Source: an uncultured Bacilli bacterium (GTDB taxonomy: Bacteria; Bacillota_I; Bacilli_A; RFN20; CAG-449). From it: a DNA stretch of 58,786 bases. Position 1 is the stretch's first letter; every line of letters starts with the position of its first letter. This document shows, in pieces, positions 34,724 to 43,494 of the stretch. A program made the translations under genes and the position numbers. The notes beneath the pieces were generated by a model. That model saw only the letters and a program-made list of their open reading frames with translations, made no database searches and had not been told where the DNA came from. The DNA lies in contig CANRDP010000003.1 in NCBI GenBank assembly GCA_947629415.1, forward strand, positions 1 to 58,786, given 5' to 3'.

Positions 34724-35566
34724 ATGACAAAACGTTCAAAAACCATCTCACTTATGACCGATATGGCGCTTTTTGCCGCGCTGGGTTTTGTCCTTGATTT
34801 TTTGCAAGGATTTATTTGTGATTTCTTACCTTTTTGGCCGAACGGAGGGAGTGTTGGTGTCGCCATGTGCGCTACATTTTTATTTTCTTATCGCTATGGA
34901 ATCTGGGGCTTATTGTGCGGTCTATTGACTGGACTTTTAACAATGCTCGGCGGTGTTTATGTTTCCGGATTGGCTGTTAATCCTTTTCAAGTGTTTTTGC
35001 AACTGGGATTAGATTATTTCTTGGCATGGACTTTTGTCGGATTGGCCGGATTTTTTATGCCTCTCATCGTGAAAAATACGAAACATAAATATTTATGGAT
35101 TGTTCTTGGCGTTGTGGCTGGTGGCTTTGGCAAGTATTTATGCCATTTTTTGGCCGGAATGATTTATTGGCCTACCGAAGATAAAATGGGTAATTTCTTA
35201 TATTCTCTTCTTTATAATGGTTCTTATATGTTACCAAGTATTTTACTTTGTGCGGTTGTTATGGTTCTTGTATCCATGAAAGCACCGAGTTTATTGAAGA
35301 CCAAATATCAAGAAACGGTTTTGGAAAAAAAGACCTATTTTTATATGGACTTTTCTTTTTGGACCATTCTTGCTTCTTTGGCCGGATTCTTTTATTGCCT
35401 ATATCTTTATTGCACATCGATTGAAATTACTTTCGGAGAAGAATTTCATGCGGATGACAATATGCTCTTTTTCATGATATTATTCTTCCTTATTGCTTTG
35501 TTGGGATTTATACAATTCCTTCGAAAAATAAACGGAAAAAAGAATTCGGCGAATCTTCCGGAATGA
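34724..35566 (+). CDS. thiT: Energy-coupled thiamine transporter ThiT (S component)
   Basis: ThiT is the thiamine-binding membrane subunit that works with the shared ECF energising module. The first 190 residues have about six spans with the family features LDFLQGF, WPNGGSVGVAM, LSF-like SYRYGIWGLLCGLLTG and the LDYFLAWTFVGLAGFF stretch, then a GKYLCHFLAGMIYW block. The protein is 280 residues long, about 90 more than usual, with two extra hydrophobic spans (about 207-228 and 243-262). The TPP riboswitch upstream confirms the substrate. AAAGGAG precedes the ATG. The ECF ATPase genes are not in this window. Confidence 0.88.
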   Translation: MTKRSKTISLMTDMALFAALGFVLDFLQGFICDFLPFWPNGGSVGVAMCATFLFSYRYGIWGLLCGLLTGLLTMLGGVYVSGLAVNPFQVFLQLGLDYFLAWTFVGLAGFFMPLIVKNTKHKYLWIVLGVVAGGFGKYLCHFLAGMIYWPTEDKMGNFLYSLLYNGSYMLPSILLCAVVMVLVSMKAPSLLKTKYQETVLEKKTYFYMDFSFWTILASLAGFFYCLYLYCTSIEITFGEEFHADDNMLFFMILFFLIALLGFIQFLRKINGKKNSANLPE

Positions 35567-35604
35567 AATAAATTTTATCGTGAACAATAGATAAAGGAGG
35601 ATTT

Positions 35605-36111
35605 ATGAAAAATAATATTCTTTTTTATCTACACCGAATGAGTGCCATTCTTCTTACGATTCTTATTTTTTGTTTCAGTCTGATGTCGGGAAGAATGTCA
35701 TCAAATTATTCTTCGCATGTTGCAGATTTTATTCAAAAATTTTTTCTGAAAACTCCCATGCCTGCTTTTTCATCGGTTTCTTTAATAAAGACGGCAGAAG
35801 AAATTGCTTTTGAGCGATTTATAAGGAAAGCCATCGGGCATTATTTTCTCTTCTTTCTTCTTTCGTATTTTATGACGATGAGTTATCTTTTGAAAAAGTA
35901 TTCCTGGCAATTTGCATCATTAAAAACTTTATTCTATGGTTTATGCATCTCCTTTTTGAGTGAGTTCGTGCAATGCTTTCCCATGGCACGAGGTCCATCC
36001 TTCGGGGATGCTTTTCTTAATTTTTCAGGATATGCTTCCATGACATTTCTTTTAATATTTTTTTATCGGAAAATAATTTTTCGGAAAACAAAGTATATTT
36101 TTCATCACTAA
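35605..36111 (+). CDS. VanZ-like membrane protein
   Basis: This 168-residue protein has an N-terminal span (about 12-29), a FIRKAIGHYFLFFLLSYF span, a short third span ending in SEFVQCF, and a final span. The VanZ pattern RKxxGHxxxFxLL and EFVQ...RGPSFGDAFLNFSGY is present. AAAGGAGG precedes the ATG. Its function is unknown; the same family occurs at 8405-8890 in this window. Confidence 0.78.
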   Translation: MKNNILFYLHRMSAILLTILIFCFSLMSGRMSSNYSSHVADFIQKFFLKTPMPAFSSVSLIKTAEEIAFERFIRKAIGHYFLFFLLSYFMTMSYLLKKYSWQFASLKTLFYGLCISFLSEFVQCFPMARGPSFGDAFLNFSGYASMTFLLIFFYRKIIFRKTKYIFHH

Positions 36112-36140
36112 GTGTCCATTGTATTTATGGAGGAAAAAAT

Positions 36141-36326
36141 ATGAACTATCGAAGCCTAAGTGATGAAGAAATGCAAAATATTAAAGGAGGAGAAGCCATA
36201 ACCATCGGTGTCGTCATGGCCGTTTTGGCAACGGCGATTGTCGCTGTTGTGGTTTATCGACTTTTTATGTCAAATTCGGGAACCACGACCCTCCCGGGAG
36301 GTTTTAAATTTACTTGGGATGACTAA
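36141..36326 (+). CDS. Double-glycine leader peptide (bacteriocin- or pheromone-like)
   Basis: This is a 61-residue peptide. The first 17 residues fit the double-glycine leader consensus LSxxExxxIxGG (LSDEEMQNIKGG), which is cut after GG by C39-type ABC transporters. The 44-residue product would have one strongly hydrophobic helix (ITIGVVMAVLATAIVAVVV) with no cysteine, and ends in a polar tail (GFKFTWDD). GGAGG is ideally placed before the ATG. No exporter or immunity gene is next to it. It overlaps the radC start by 8 bases. The role (bacteriocin, signal or membrane peptide) is unproven. Confidence 0.65.
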   Translation: MNYRSLSDEEMQNIKGGEAITIGVVMAVLATAIVAVVVYRLFMSNSGTTTLPGGFKFTWDD

Positions 36327-37020
36327 AATTGCACAGATACCGATAGAAAAAAGGCCAAGAGAAAAGGCATTTCAATTCGGTATTTCTTCTTTGTCCGATG
36401 TGGAATTATTGGCACTTTTACTGTCGAGCGGAACTAAGAATTGCTCGGCTCTGGATCTTGCTTACGAACTCTTTTATCGCTATGGATCTTTTCGTGGTTT
36501 ACAGATGGTGGATGTATGGGAATTATCCAAAATCAAAGGAATCCAAAAAGCCAAGGCTTCCCGAATTGCTGCGGCTTTTGAACTTTTACGGCGATTTGAA
36601 TCCGAACGGGATAAAGAAAAAATTCGAATAACTTGCCTTGAAGATGCAATTCGTTTATTGCTTCCGAAATGTATTGGAAAACAACAAGAGCAAGTTTTTT
36701 TGATATTATTGAATCCCTCCTTTGAATTTTTAAGATTGGAAAGACTTTTCGTCGGAACAAAGGAAAGTGTTTCCTGTTCTCCAAAAGAAATCTTGATGGC
36801 CATTATCCGTTCCGGGGCATCCAAAGTCTATATCGGACACAATCATCCTCTCGGTCTTCCTTTACCTTCAAAAGCAGATCAAGAGGTTTCTAAGACATTA
36901 TTTTATTATCTTTCTACCTGTGATATTGAACTTTTGGATTCTTTAATTATCGGGGAAAAAGAAAGTTATTCGATTCTGAAAAGAAAAACATTTTTAAATG
37001 AAAAAATTTTAAATTCATAA
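36319..37020 (+). CDS. radC: RadC family JAB-domain protein
   Basis: RadC proteins have an N-terminal helix-hairpin-helix region (SLSDVELLALLLSSGT ... LSKIKGIQKAKASRIAAAFEL) and a C-terminal JAMM metalloprotease-like domain, here with the zinc signature GHNHPLGLPLPSKADQE. The old link to DNA repair is not well supported and function is unclear. I start it at the ATG at 36319, which matches the conserved family start (KRPREKAF) and overlaps the peptide gene; no strong ribosome site exists, so translation may depend on coupling to the peptide gene. The length is 233 residues, typical. Confidence 0.88.
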   Translation: MTKIAQIPIEKRPREKAFQFGISSLSDVELLALLLSSGTKNCSALDLAYELFYRYGSFRGLQMVDVWELSKIKGIQKAKASRIAAAFELLRRFESERDKEKIRITCLEDAIRLLLPKCIGKQQEQVFLILLNPSFEFLRLERLFVGTKESVSCSPKEILMAIIRSGASKVYIGHNHPLGLPLPSKADQEVSKTLFYYLSTCDIELLDSLIIGEKESYSILKRKTFLNEKILNS

Positions 37021-37035
37021 AAAAATGTTTTTTCG

Positions 37036-37608
37036 TCATAAAGAAAGAGAACACACGAAAATTCCAAGGATTGCCGAAATAAGAATAAAGGGCAGAGCTT
37101 TTAAATCTTTTTTTGTTTCTTTTTTATAAAGATGAAGAATAAAAATCAAAAGTAAAAACAAAAGAAGCGAGGTAAAATCAAATTGAAAATTCGGAGAAAA
37201 TCGGATATCTATGAGATCACGTATCATCAAAAGACCGGTCGTAAGAATCAAAGAAATAATGGTTGGTCTTATTCCTTCCAAAGCACTTTTCACATGTCGA
37301 TTTTCCAAAAAATGAGATAAGAATTTAGCAAGAATAAAAATAATAAGAAAAGAAGGAAGAACCACACCGAAAGTAGCAACAATACTACCGAAGAAACCTC
37401 CATTTGTCGCTCCGATAAAAGTAGCCATATTGATGGCAATAGGGCCAGGTGTCGATTCACAAACACCAATCAAATCGTAAAGTTCAGTTTCTTCTAACCA
37501 CTGATGTTGTAGGACGGTTTCTTTTACCAGAGGAATCATGGCATATCCTCCTCCGAAAGTGAAAAGTCCGATCTTGAAAAATTCCAGGAAAAGCAGCAGA
37601 TAAATCAT
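37036..37608 (-). CDS. chrA: Chromate transporter family protein (ChrA half, second gene)
   Basis: This is a 190-residue membrane protein of the CHR family (short-chain type, working in pairs). It has the signature FTFGGGYAMIPLVKE near the N-terminus and the CESTPGPIAINMATFIGA block, with about six spans. It overlaps the upstream chrA half by 4 bases. CHR proteins export chromate or related oxyanions; physiological substrates in anaerobes are often uncertain. Confidence 0.88.
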   Translation of the reverse strand: MIYLLLFLEFFKIGLFTFGGGYAMIPLVKETVLQHQWLEETELYDLIGVCESTPGPIAINMATFIGATNGGFFGSIVATFGVVLPSFLIIFILAKFLSHFLENRHVKSALEGIRPTIISLILTTGLLMIRDLIDIRFSPNFQFDFTSLLLFLLLIFILHLYKKETKKDLKALPFILISAILGIFVCSLSL

Positions 37609-38204
37609 TGTTTTTTACCTCCTGCTTTCAATGAGAAAACGATGAAACCGAGCAATGCCGAGGCTAAAATATAAAATATGGAAGAAAAATCAATTGAAAA
37701 AATATCAAAAATAATCATGAGAAGAAATACAAGAGAAAAAAGAAGACAATGAAACCAGGTTTTTTTCATTTTTTTCAGCATGGAATAACCGGCACGGAAA
37801 ATCAAAATGGAAACAGCAACTTTAATACCGACAAAAGCGTATTGAATAATTTGAAATTGCATGAATTGATCAAAAAATAGTGAAATAAGGTAAAGAAGGA
37901 TTAAAGAGGGGAGAACAACACCGAGAGTACTTAAAAGAGCACCGAAAAATCCTCCTTTTTTGTAGCCGATGAATGTAGCCGCATTGATAGCGATAGGCCC
38001 CGGTGTCGATTCCGCGATGGCAATGATTTGAATTAATTCTTCATCTTCAATCCATTTCTTGTTTTCAACCAACTCTTCGCGCAGATTGGAAATCATCGCA
38101 TAACCACCGCCAAAGGTGATGATACCGATTTTAAAAAAAGTCAAAAAAAGACTTTTTACCGATAAATTCTTTTGAATTGGAGATGGTGTTTTTTCTTCTT
38201 CCAT
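37605..38204 (-). CDS. chrA: Chromate transporter family protein (ChrA half, first gene)
   Basis: This is a 199-residue CHR-family membrane protein that pairs with the next gene. It has ITFGGGYAMISNLREEL and AESTPGPIAINAATFIGY, the two conserved CHR motifs, and about six spans. I start at the ATG at 38204, preceded by AAAGG; an upstream reading frame to 38294 adds 30 unconserved residues. Its upstream side faces the inverted repeat that bounds the defence cassette. Confidence 0.87.
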   Translation of the reverse strand: MEEEKTPSPIQKNLSVKSLFLTFFKIGIITFGGGYAMISNLREELVENKKWIEDEELIQIIAIAESTPGPIAINAATFIGYKKGGFFGALLSTLGVVLPSLILLYLISLFFDQFMQFQIIQYAFVGIKVAVSILIFRAGYSMLKKMKKTWFHCLLFSLVFLLMIIFDIFSIDFSSIFYILASALLGFIVFSLKAGGKKQ

Positions 38205-38311
38205 AAAAGTTACCTTTTGAGCTTTAAATTTATCATATCTATTTTTGGAAAAACAAGCAAGTTTATTCTTTGCTATGCTAGAAAACAAAATCAAATTAGT
38301 ACGAACAAATA

Positions 38312-38383
38312 TAGTAATTACACATGAAAATTAAAAGAATATACAAAAATATGTTTTTCATGCAAAAATCATCAAAAACAAAC
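38312..38383 (+). repeat. Left copy of the 72-bp inverted repeat
   Basis: It begins TAGTAATTACAC and ends with AAAAACAAAC, and matches 48630-48559 on the other strand at 71 of 72 positions (the mismatch is position 11). It also has its own imperfect dyad: CATGAAAA near one end and TTTTCATG about 40 bases on. Confidence 0.95.
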
Positions 38384-38589
38384 GTCTTAAAAATGCATTT
38401 TCAATTGAATCACCGAATGTTACATTTCAAAGTAATACGAATCGGCTTACATTTTACGTTTTTTTCGATGATAACATTTATTTTGGCGTAGAATTTACTT
38501 TTAAAATAATAGAAAATTAATTTCTATTGAAAACTTTTACTAATTTTGAAATAGTTTTCATTATAGTGAAAACTTTTTCTTAATAAAGA

Positions 38590-39086
38590 AATTAAACCTT
38601 TTTATGAATCTAATTTAATTAAGATTATTGTCGGTATAAGATGATGTGGTAAATCGGTTATATTAGAACAAGTCATGTCCGAAATAAAAAAGAGAAGTGA
38701 TAATATTATTTATTTAAATTTTGAAAATGAGATAATACTTGAGCAATTTAAGAAAGCTCGTGATGTTATCAAGTATGTTTTAGAAAATAAAAAAGAAGGA
38801 AAATGTTATCTTTTTTTCGATTAGATTCAAGAAATGAAGCAGTAATCTAAGGTATGTAAATGATAAAAAAATTGATTTTTTAGTTTCGAAAGAGGGATAT
38901 CAATATTACATTCTAGTTTCCTTCAGTGTTATTGATCCAAAGACGAAAGAAAGAGAATTATCTTTATTTTATTCATTAGATAATTCTATTCAAAAGATTT
39001 TAATTACGAATGATGATGTAGATTTTTCTACCTCGACAATAAGACATATAAAATTAAAAGATTTTCTTTTAATGGGAAGTCTATAA
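38590..39086 (+). pseudogene. Degraded AAA+ ATPase with DUF4143 C-terminus
   Basis: Read in one frame, the 5' part gives IIVGIR-stop-CGKSVILEQV, a Walker A motif interrupted by TGA in place of an Arg codon, then DNIIYLNFENE and a Walker B-like YLFFD-stop-IQE with TAG in place of a Glu codon. After a large internal loss, another frame gives KIDFLVSKEGYQYYI and KILITNDDVDFSTSTIRHIKLKDFLL, which match the C-terminus of this ATPase family. Two stops, a frameshift and a missing middle show that it is dead. The rest of the 38205-39127 gap has only the repeat and AT-rich sequence with promoter-like TATAGT near 38564. Confidence 0.8.
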
Positions 39087-39127
39087 TAAGAGTCATTTAA
39101 ATGAACAAGTATTTTTTATAGTGAAAA

Positions 39128-40405
39128 TTATTTGTCGGATTTTTGCATTAAATCCTCCAAAAAATAAAGTTGATAGAAAAATCCTTCTAACATTTTTACA
39201 GGGATACTATTTCCAGCCATACGGATTATTTTATCTTTAGAGAATAATTTTCCTCTTTTTCCATTCATTATGTTATGCTCTATAAGAGTTTCATAATCTT
39301 TGTCGTTAAAGCCCATAAACAAGAGACATTCACGTGGGGTTAAGTATCTAAAATGACTTTTACCTCTTTTGTTGCAATTATAATAAATATTTCCAGAATT
39401 AGGATGTCGATCTTGCTTGGTGGTAATTGTACGAATAAATTCCTCACTAGTTAAATGACCACTTTCATCGATGATTTTAGGATTTTCGTTCCAAATTCTT
39501 CTTCTAGATGGAGTATCATTTGGCGTGGATTCAAACATCTCATTTTCGTATTTTGTTTCGTTAGTTCGTAATAAATTCTCAATTGTTATTTTTTTATAAT
39601 AGCTTGATTCTTCGTATTTTTTAACAATATATTCTTCATTTTCCCCCCAAGAATTAAAGAATTCTTCAACTTTAGCAGCCAATTTCTTATCATCTCCAAC
39701 ATAAACACTTAACATCAGTAATCTTGGTCTATTTTGTGGAATTCCATAATTTCTAGCATTTACAGGCAAATATTTGCTAATATATCCTAATTCCTTTAAA
39801 TTATTAATCCACTTATTGAAATTATTGATATGTCTTTTTGAAAGTAAAGTTGGGACATTCTCCATGATTAAATAACGTGGAAGAGATTTTCCACATGATT
39901 TCATTTCCGCAAGAATTCTGCCAACTTGCCATAGTAAACTAGATCTGCTTCCCGAGCCTTCTTCTATTCCTTTATTATAGCCGTGAAAAGCACCAACATT
40001 TGATAAATCTTGGCAAGGGAATGAATAAGTAAGTAAATCGGTATCTTTAGGCATATTTCTTCCTTCGATTTTACATATGTCAGTTAAATTTTTTGTTCTT
40101 TTAATGGATGTATATATGCGTTTTAACATCTCATCACTATATCCCTGTAATGTCTTTAACTTCATTGGACTTTTTCCATCACCACTTAAAGTATAATGAC
40201 TTAATTTTTCAAGAATAATTTCTTTAGACATTTTTGAAATCGAAGGCAATATATTTGTCCCTTTATGCATTGCATCATAAGCAACAGATGCATGAATATC
40301 CCATTCACAAGTTGCTTGTACTTTAATTTTAATACCGATATTTTGAAGTGCTCTTGCTTGACTTCCAATACCACTAAAAAATTCGACTATTTTTAATTCT
40401 TTCAT
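39128..40405 (-). CDS. C5-cytosine DNA methyltransferase
   Basis: This enzyme transfers a methyl group from SAM to cytosine in DNA. Motif I is FFSGIGSQARAL (residues 9-20), motif IV has the catalytic Cys in SFPCQDLSNVG (Cys131), motif VI is MENVP (182-184), motif VIII is QNRPR (225-229), and motifs IX-X near the end are RYLTPRECLLFMGF and MAGNSIPVKML. The target-recognition region lies between about 235 and 345. It is the last gene of the operon, 55 bases after the AIPR gene, with no clear ribosome site. It likely protects host DNA from the nuclease of this system. The recognised sequence is unknown. Confidence 0.93.
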   Translation of the reverse strand: MKELKIVEFFSGIGSQARALQNIGIKIKVQATCEWDIHASVAYDAMHKGTNILPSISKMSKEIILEKLSHYTLSGDGKSPMKLKTLQGYSDEMLKRIYTSIKRTKNLTDICKIEGRNMPKDTDLLTYSFPCQDLSNVGAFHGYNKGIEEGSGSRSSLLWQVGRILAEMKSCGKSLPRYLIMENVPTLLSKRHINNFNKWINNLKELGYISKYLPVNARNYGIPQNRPRLLMLSVYVGDDKKLAAKVEEFFNSWGENEEYIVKKYEESSYYKKITIENLLRTNETKYENEMFESTPNDTPSRRRIWNENPKIIDESGHLTSEEFIRTITTKQDRHPNSGNIYYNCNKRGKSHFRYLTPRECLLFMGFNDKDYETLIEHNIMNGKRGKLFSKDKIIRMAGNSIPVKMLEGFFYQLYFLEDLMQKSDK

Positions 40406-40460
40406 AGTTTTGTTTCGATTCTAAAATTACATTATTGAAATTTAATGTGCTTAATAGCGA

Positions 40461-42569
40461 TTAATCAATTAATACGCCAACATCACCTAATTTTTCACGA
40501 ATTTTCCAAATCAATTTGGCCTGTTTAGATGAGGGGAATTTGGGCATTTTTGTATCAAAGGTAGTGGGGATTTGTAATAAACTAATTTCTGTAGGAGATA
40601 ATATTTTTCTTTTTAATCCTTCGTCTAATAAACGTCTCCAATAAGGGGCACCTAAGTTAAATATTTCAGTTTCGATATTTACATCTTTTAAAAGTTTATT
40701 ATCTTTTGTTTCAGAACGGGATTGTTCTTCAATTAGGCTCTTGTTTAATAAGGATTTGCAAAATTCATCAGTAAATTGATATTTTATTTGTTTGTAATTA
40801 ATCCATGTAGCTTCTTTTTTACATTGTTCCATACCATTGCCACCTAGATTTTGAATATATTCGAATGTTATTTGAGCTAACCGTTCGATTTCTGCAACTA
40901 GAGATGGATATAATTTTTGTTTTTTCCAAATTAAGTTATAGTCTAGGCATAATTCATTTGGAATTAAAGAAATTAATTTTGAAATTGTATAAGATACCAC
41001 GCCTGCTTTAACATATGTTTCAGTAATATACCATGAATTTGAAGCATTTTTAACAATTTTATCAGTTTCTTTGAATAAAATGGCATAACATATGCAGTTT
41101 TTAAAGAATTGGTCGTTGATACTTTCTGGTGATTTTTGATATTTTTCATCAATATATTCAGCAAAGAAAGACATACATTTTTCAGAACCTTTACATACTT
41201 GATCAGGTCTTAGTAATTCTGCAGAAACGAAGTATTTAGATAATTCTTCCTTTTTGATTACTTGATTCTTTGGATATTTTTTAGCAAAGTTGTCTTTTTC
41301 GCTCTTTTTTAATAATTTAAATTGTTCTTGTCCATATTGACCTCGTGATCGTTCATAAAACCATAATGTATTATTAATAGAATCTTCTTTCGCAGGTGCT
41401 TGATTCTTTTTTGCTAAAGCTTCAAATGCACGATGGAATGGATGATTAGAGAATAAATCAGAATCTTTTATTTTATTTTGACTATTTGCATATTTTGAAA
41501 TATTTTGAATCATCGTGTCATAATCATCATTTTTAACAACGGTTAATTTCATAGGAACAAAAATGTTATCAAGTGACATTTTATCTTTTAAAGCTGCAGA
41601 AGTTAATGAAGCGGTGGTTTGACCACCATTGATGATTTGTAAATCCGTAATTCTAGTAATTTTATGATTATCGTCGGATAAGGTAATTTCGGATGCGGTA
41701 CAAGCAATCCCATTATTATACGTAAAGAACTTTGTCGGTTCATTTTTAATTGTTAAACGAATTCCTTTATTGATTTTGCCTCGATTGCTTAAAAATGTAC
41801 GAACATTGCCCTCTAATAATCTTGATCCATGTTCAAAATAAATCTTATGAAGCAAATTTCCTGGAACAATTGCTAAATAGGCATCATAATCTAGATTTCC
41901 ACTCATTTCAGCCTTAATACAGGGGATTCCATCAACTCCATATTTATTAGTTTCGATTACAATAGGTTCTCTTTCCCGGCCCGATTGATATAAGTCATAA
42001 AATCTATATAGTGACCAAATATCCATTTCTACTTTTTTATCATGAAAAATTTCAAAAGGAAGAGTTTTAACCCTTTCGCTTAATCTTTTGTTTGTAATTA
42101 TGATGAGTTTTATTCGATCAATTGATTCATTTGATTCTAAATCAACATAATCTATTTTTAATCTTCTTCCAATATCTTTACCTACTAATAAAAGATTATC
42201 AGTTATATCAAAATATTTATCTAATTGGTTATCATAGGCTTCATCCAAAAAATTTATCATTCTTTGCATAATTTGTTTAATTAGAGTCATCGTAATTGTT
42301 TCATTTGTATTGTCTATAAATTCGCTAGAAATTAAAACTAGGGATTTATCGGATTCATCAAAAGCATATGCATCAAAAGACATGATTTTTTGATTTCTAC
42401 ATTTTTTTTGCATTGGAGCAATTTCGGGGTTTACAACTAAACTCATATCAACAAGTCTTTGAATGGTATCGTTTAAAAAATACTCATCAGGAGTGGTTCC
42501 TTCAATTTGAGCATTAATATCAATATCTTCCAAAAATTCTTTTTCAAATTCTTCATATGTTTGATTCAT
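40461..42569 (-). CDS. AIPR (abortive infection phage resistance) family protein
   Basis: A 702-residue protein of the AIPR family. The conserved core is intact: RLLEGNVRTFLSNRGKINKGIRLTI, then FFTYNNGIACTASEI, and the strong LQIINGGQTTASLTSAAL motif (roughly residues 255-335). An N-terminal region has features of a nuclease-like domain (VLISSEFIDN), and the C-terminal third is helical. AIPR proteins are linked to phage defence and in some clusters to restriction, but their activity is not well defined. It begins 3 bases after the PD-(D/E)XK gene. Confidence 0.88.
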   Translation of the reverse strand: MNQTYEEFEKEFLEDIDINAQIEGTTPDEYFLNDTIQRLVDMSLVVNPEIAPMQKKCRNQKIMSFDAYAFDESDKSLVLISSEFIDNTNETITMTLIKQIMQRMINFLDEAYDNQLDKYFDITDNLLLVGKDIGRRLKIDYVDLESNESIDRIKLIIITNKRLSERVKTLPFEIFHDKKVEMDIWSLYRFYDLYQSGREREPIVIETNKYGVDGIPCIKAEMSGNLDYDAYLAIVPGNLLHKIYFEHGSRLLEGNVRTFLSNRGKINKGIRLTIKNEPTKFFTYNNGIACTASEITLSDDNHKITRITDLQIINGGQTTASLTSAALKDKMSLDNIFVPMKLTVVKNDDYDTMIQNISKYANSQNKIKDSDLFSNHPFHRAFEALAKKNQAPAKEDSINNTLWFYERSRGQYGQEQFKLLKKSEKDNFAKKYPKNQVIKKEELSKYFVSAELLRPDQVCKGSEKCMSFFAEYIDEKYQKSPESINDQFFKNCICYAILFKETDKIVKNASNSWYITETYVKAGVVSYTISKLISLIPNELCLDYNLIWKKQKLYPSLVAEIERLAQITFEYIQNLGGNGMEQCKKEATWINYKQIKYQFTDEFCKSLLNKSLIEEQSRSETKDNKLLKDVNIETEIFNLGAPYWRRLLDEGLKRKILSPTEISLLQIPTTFDTKMPKFPSSKQAKLIWKIREKLGDVGVLID

Positions 42570-42572
42570 TTG

Positions 42573-43493
42573 CTAATTCTCCTTATTTTTTTCTATCATA
42601 GATAGGGATAATTCATATTGAACTTTGATTATTTCTTTGGGTAGATCTATCATTTTTATACGTGGGAAATTTTTATCTACTAAATATGAATCTCTTTCAA
42701 CAAAATTATAAACGTAATTGTCATAAATTTCATTATACGAATAACCAACTTGTTTAAGTTTTTCAAAGAATATGTCTTTTTCTATTTCATACTGTAACTC
42801 ATTTGTAATTTCTAAAATAAGATTATTTAGAGTAACTCCATTAAAGCTAGAACTCATTTTTTCAAATTGATACACCACAAGGTGACCATCAAGTTCACTA
42901 TCTAGTTGCTCTAAAGAAGAAATGGTAATAGTATTTTTAAATGTGCTAATTGCTTTTATTTCATACCATTCGTTTTTAATTGAAAAATCCTTATGTGTGG
43001 GTTCTGGTCCACTCCAACCATTTAGACCGTCAGTGATATTATAGTTTTTAAAGATAAATTCTTTTAGAAACATCAACTCACCGATTAGACCAATGACTTC
43101 GTTTTCAGATAAAATTTTTTTATTTCCTGTAAACATCTTTTTCCATTGATTATAGCGATTAATAATTTCCATATAACCATTATCGTTTTCTCCAGTAAAT
43201 TTTTCTGTTTCAGTGATAATATCTTCACAAAAATGATAAAACAGGGAATTATTTTCTTCCGAATTAAAGGAAAATAAAATGGAGTTACCTTGACTTGTTT
43301 TAATTTGTTTGATTTCGATAAAATTAGTGCTTAAAACTTTTGTTGGAACAAAATTCCCATTATATCTTAAAGTTAAATATCCTTTTTCATTTTTGCCTAA
43401 ATATAACTCTAATGGATGGCTTTCACTAACTCTAATATAAGTTGAATTTTGGTTAATAGATTCTAATTTAGCTTTAATATTTTCTAATTCCAT
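42573..43493 (-). CDS. PD-(D/E)XK motif protein (DUF4420)
   Basis: This is a 306-residue protein of the DUF4420 family, a predicted restriction-endonuclease-fold protein. The family pattern is visible: VIGLIGELMFLKEFI (the helix with Glu), then GWSGPEPTHKDFSI and WYEIKAI, giving the D...ExK active site (Asp in HKDF, Glu and Lys in EIK). I choose the ATG at 43493, which has GAGG 9 bases upstream and follows the Z1 stop by one base. It is the best candidate for the DNA-cutting subunit of the cluster. Confidence 0.85.
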   Translation of the reverse strand: MELENIKAKLESINQNSTYIRVSESHPLELYLGKNEKGYLTLRYNGNFVPTKVLSTNFIEIKQIKTSQGNSILFSFNSEENNSLFYHFCEDIITETEKFTGENDNGYMEIINRYNQWKKMFTGNKKILSENEVIGLIGELMFLKEFIFKNYNITDGLNGWSGPEPTHKDFSIKNEWYEIKAISTFKNTITISSLEQLDSELDGHLVVYQFEKMSSSFNGVTLNNLILEITNELQYEIEKDIFFEKLKQVGYSYNEIYDNYVYNFVERDSYLVDKNFPRIKMIDLPKEIIKVQYELSLSMIEKNKEN

Positions 43494-43494
43494 A

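Noticed and set aside
37605-38294. The two chromate transporter genes as one broken full-length chrA
   Set aside because: Each half has its own full motif set and start, with an ATGA overlap; paired short CHR genes are a normal arrangement.
38312-38383. The 72-bp repeat as part of a CRISPR array
   Set aside because: There are only two copies, inverted and 10 kb apart, with no regular spacing.
38590-39086. TGA in the ATPase remnant as a recoded Trp codon
   Set aside because: The remnant also has TAG stops and a frameshift, and TGA ends many intact genes here (for example pfkA-type neighbours end in TAA but trmB, ygjP-like and trmH-like genes end in TGA).
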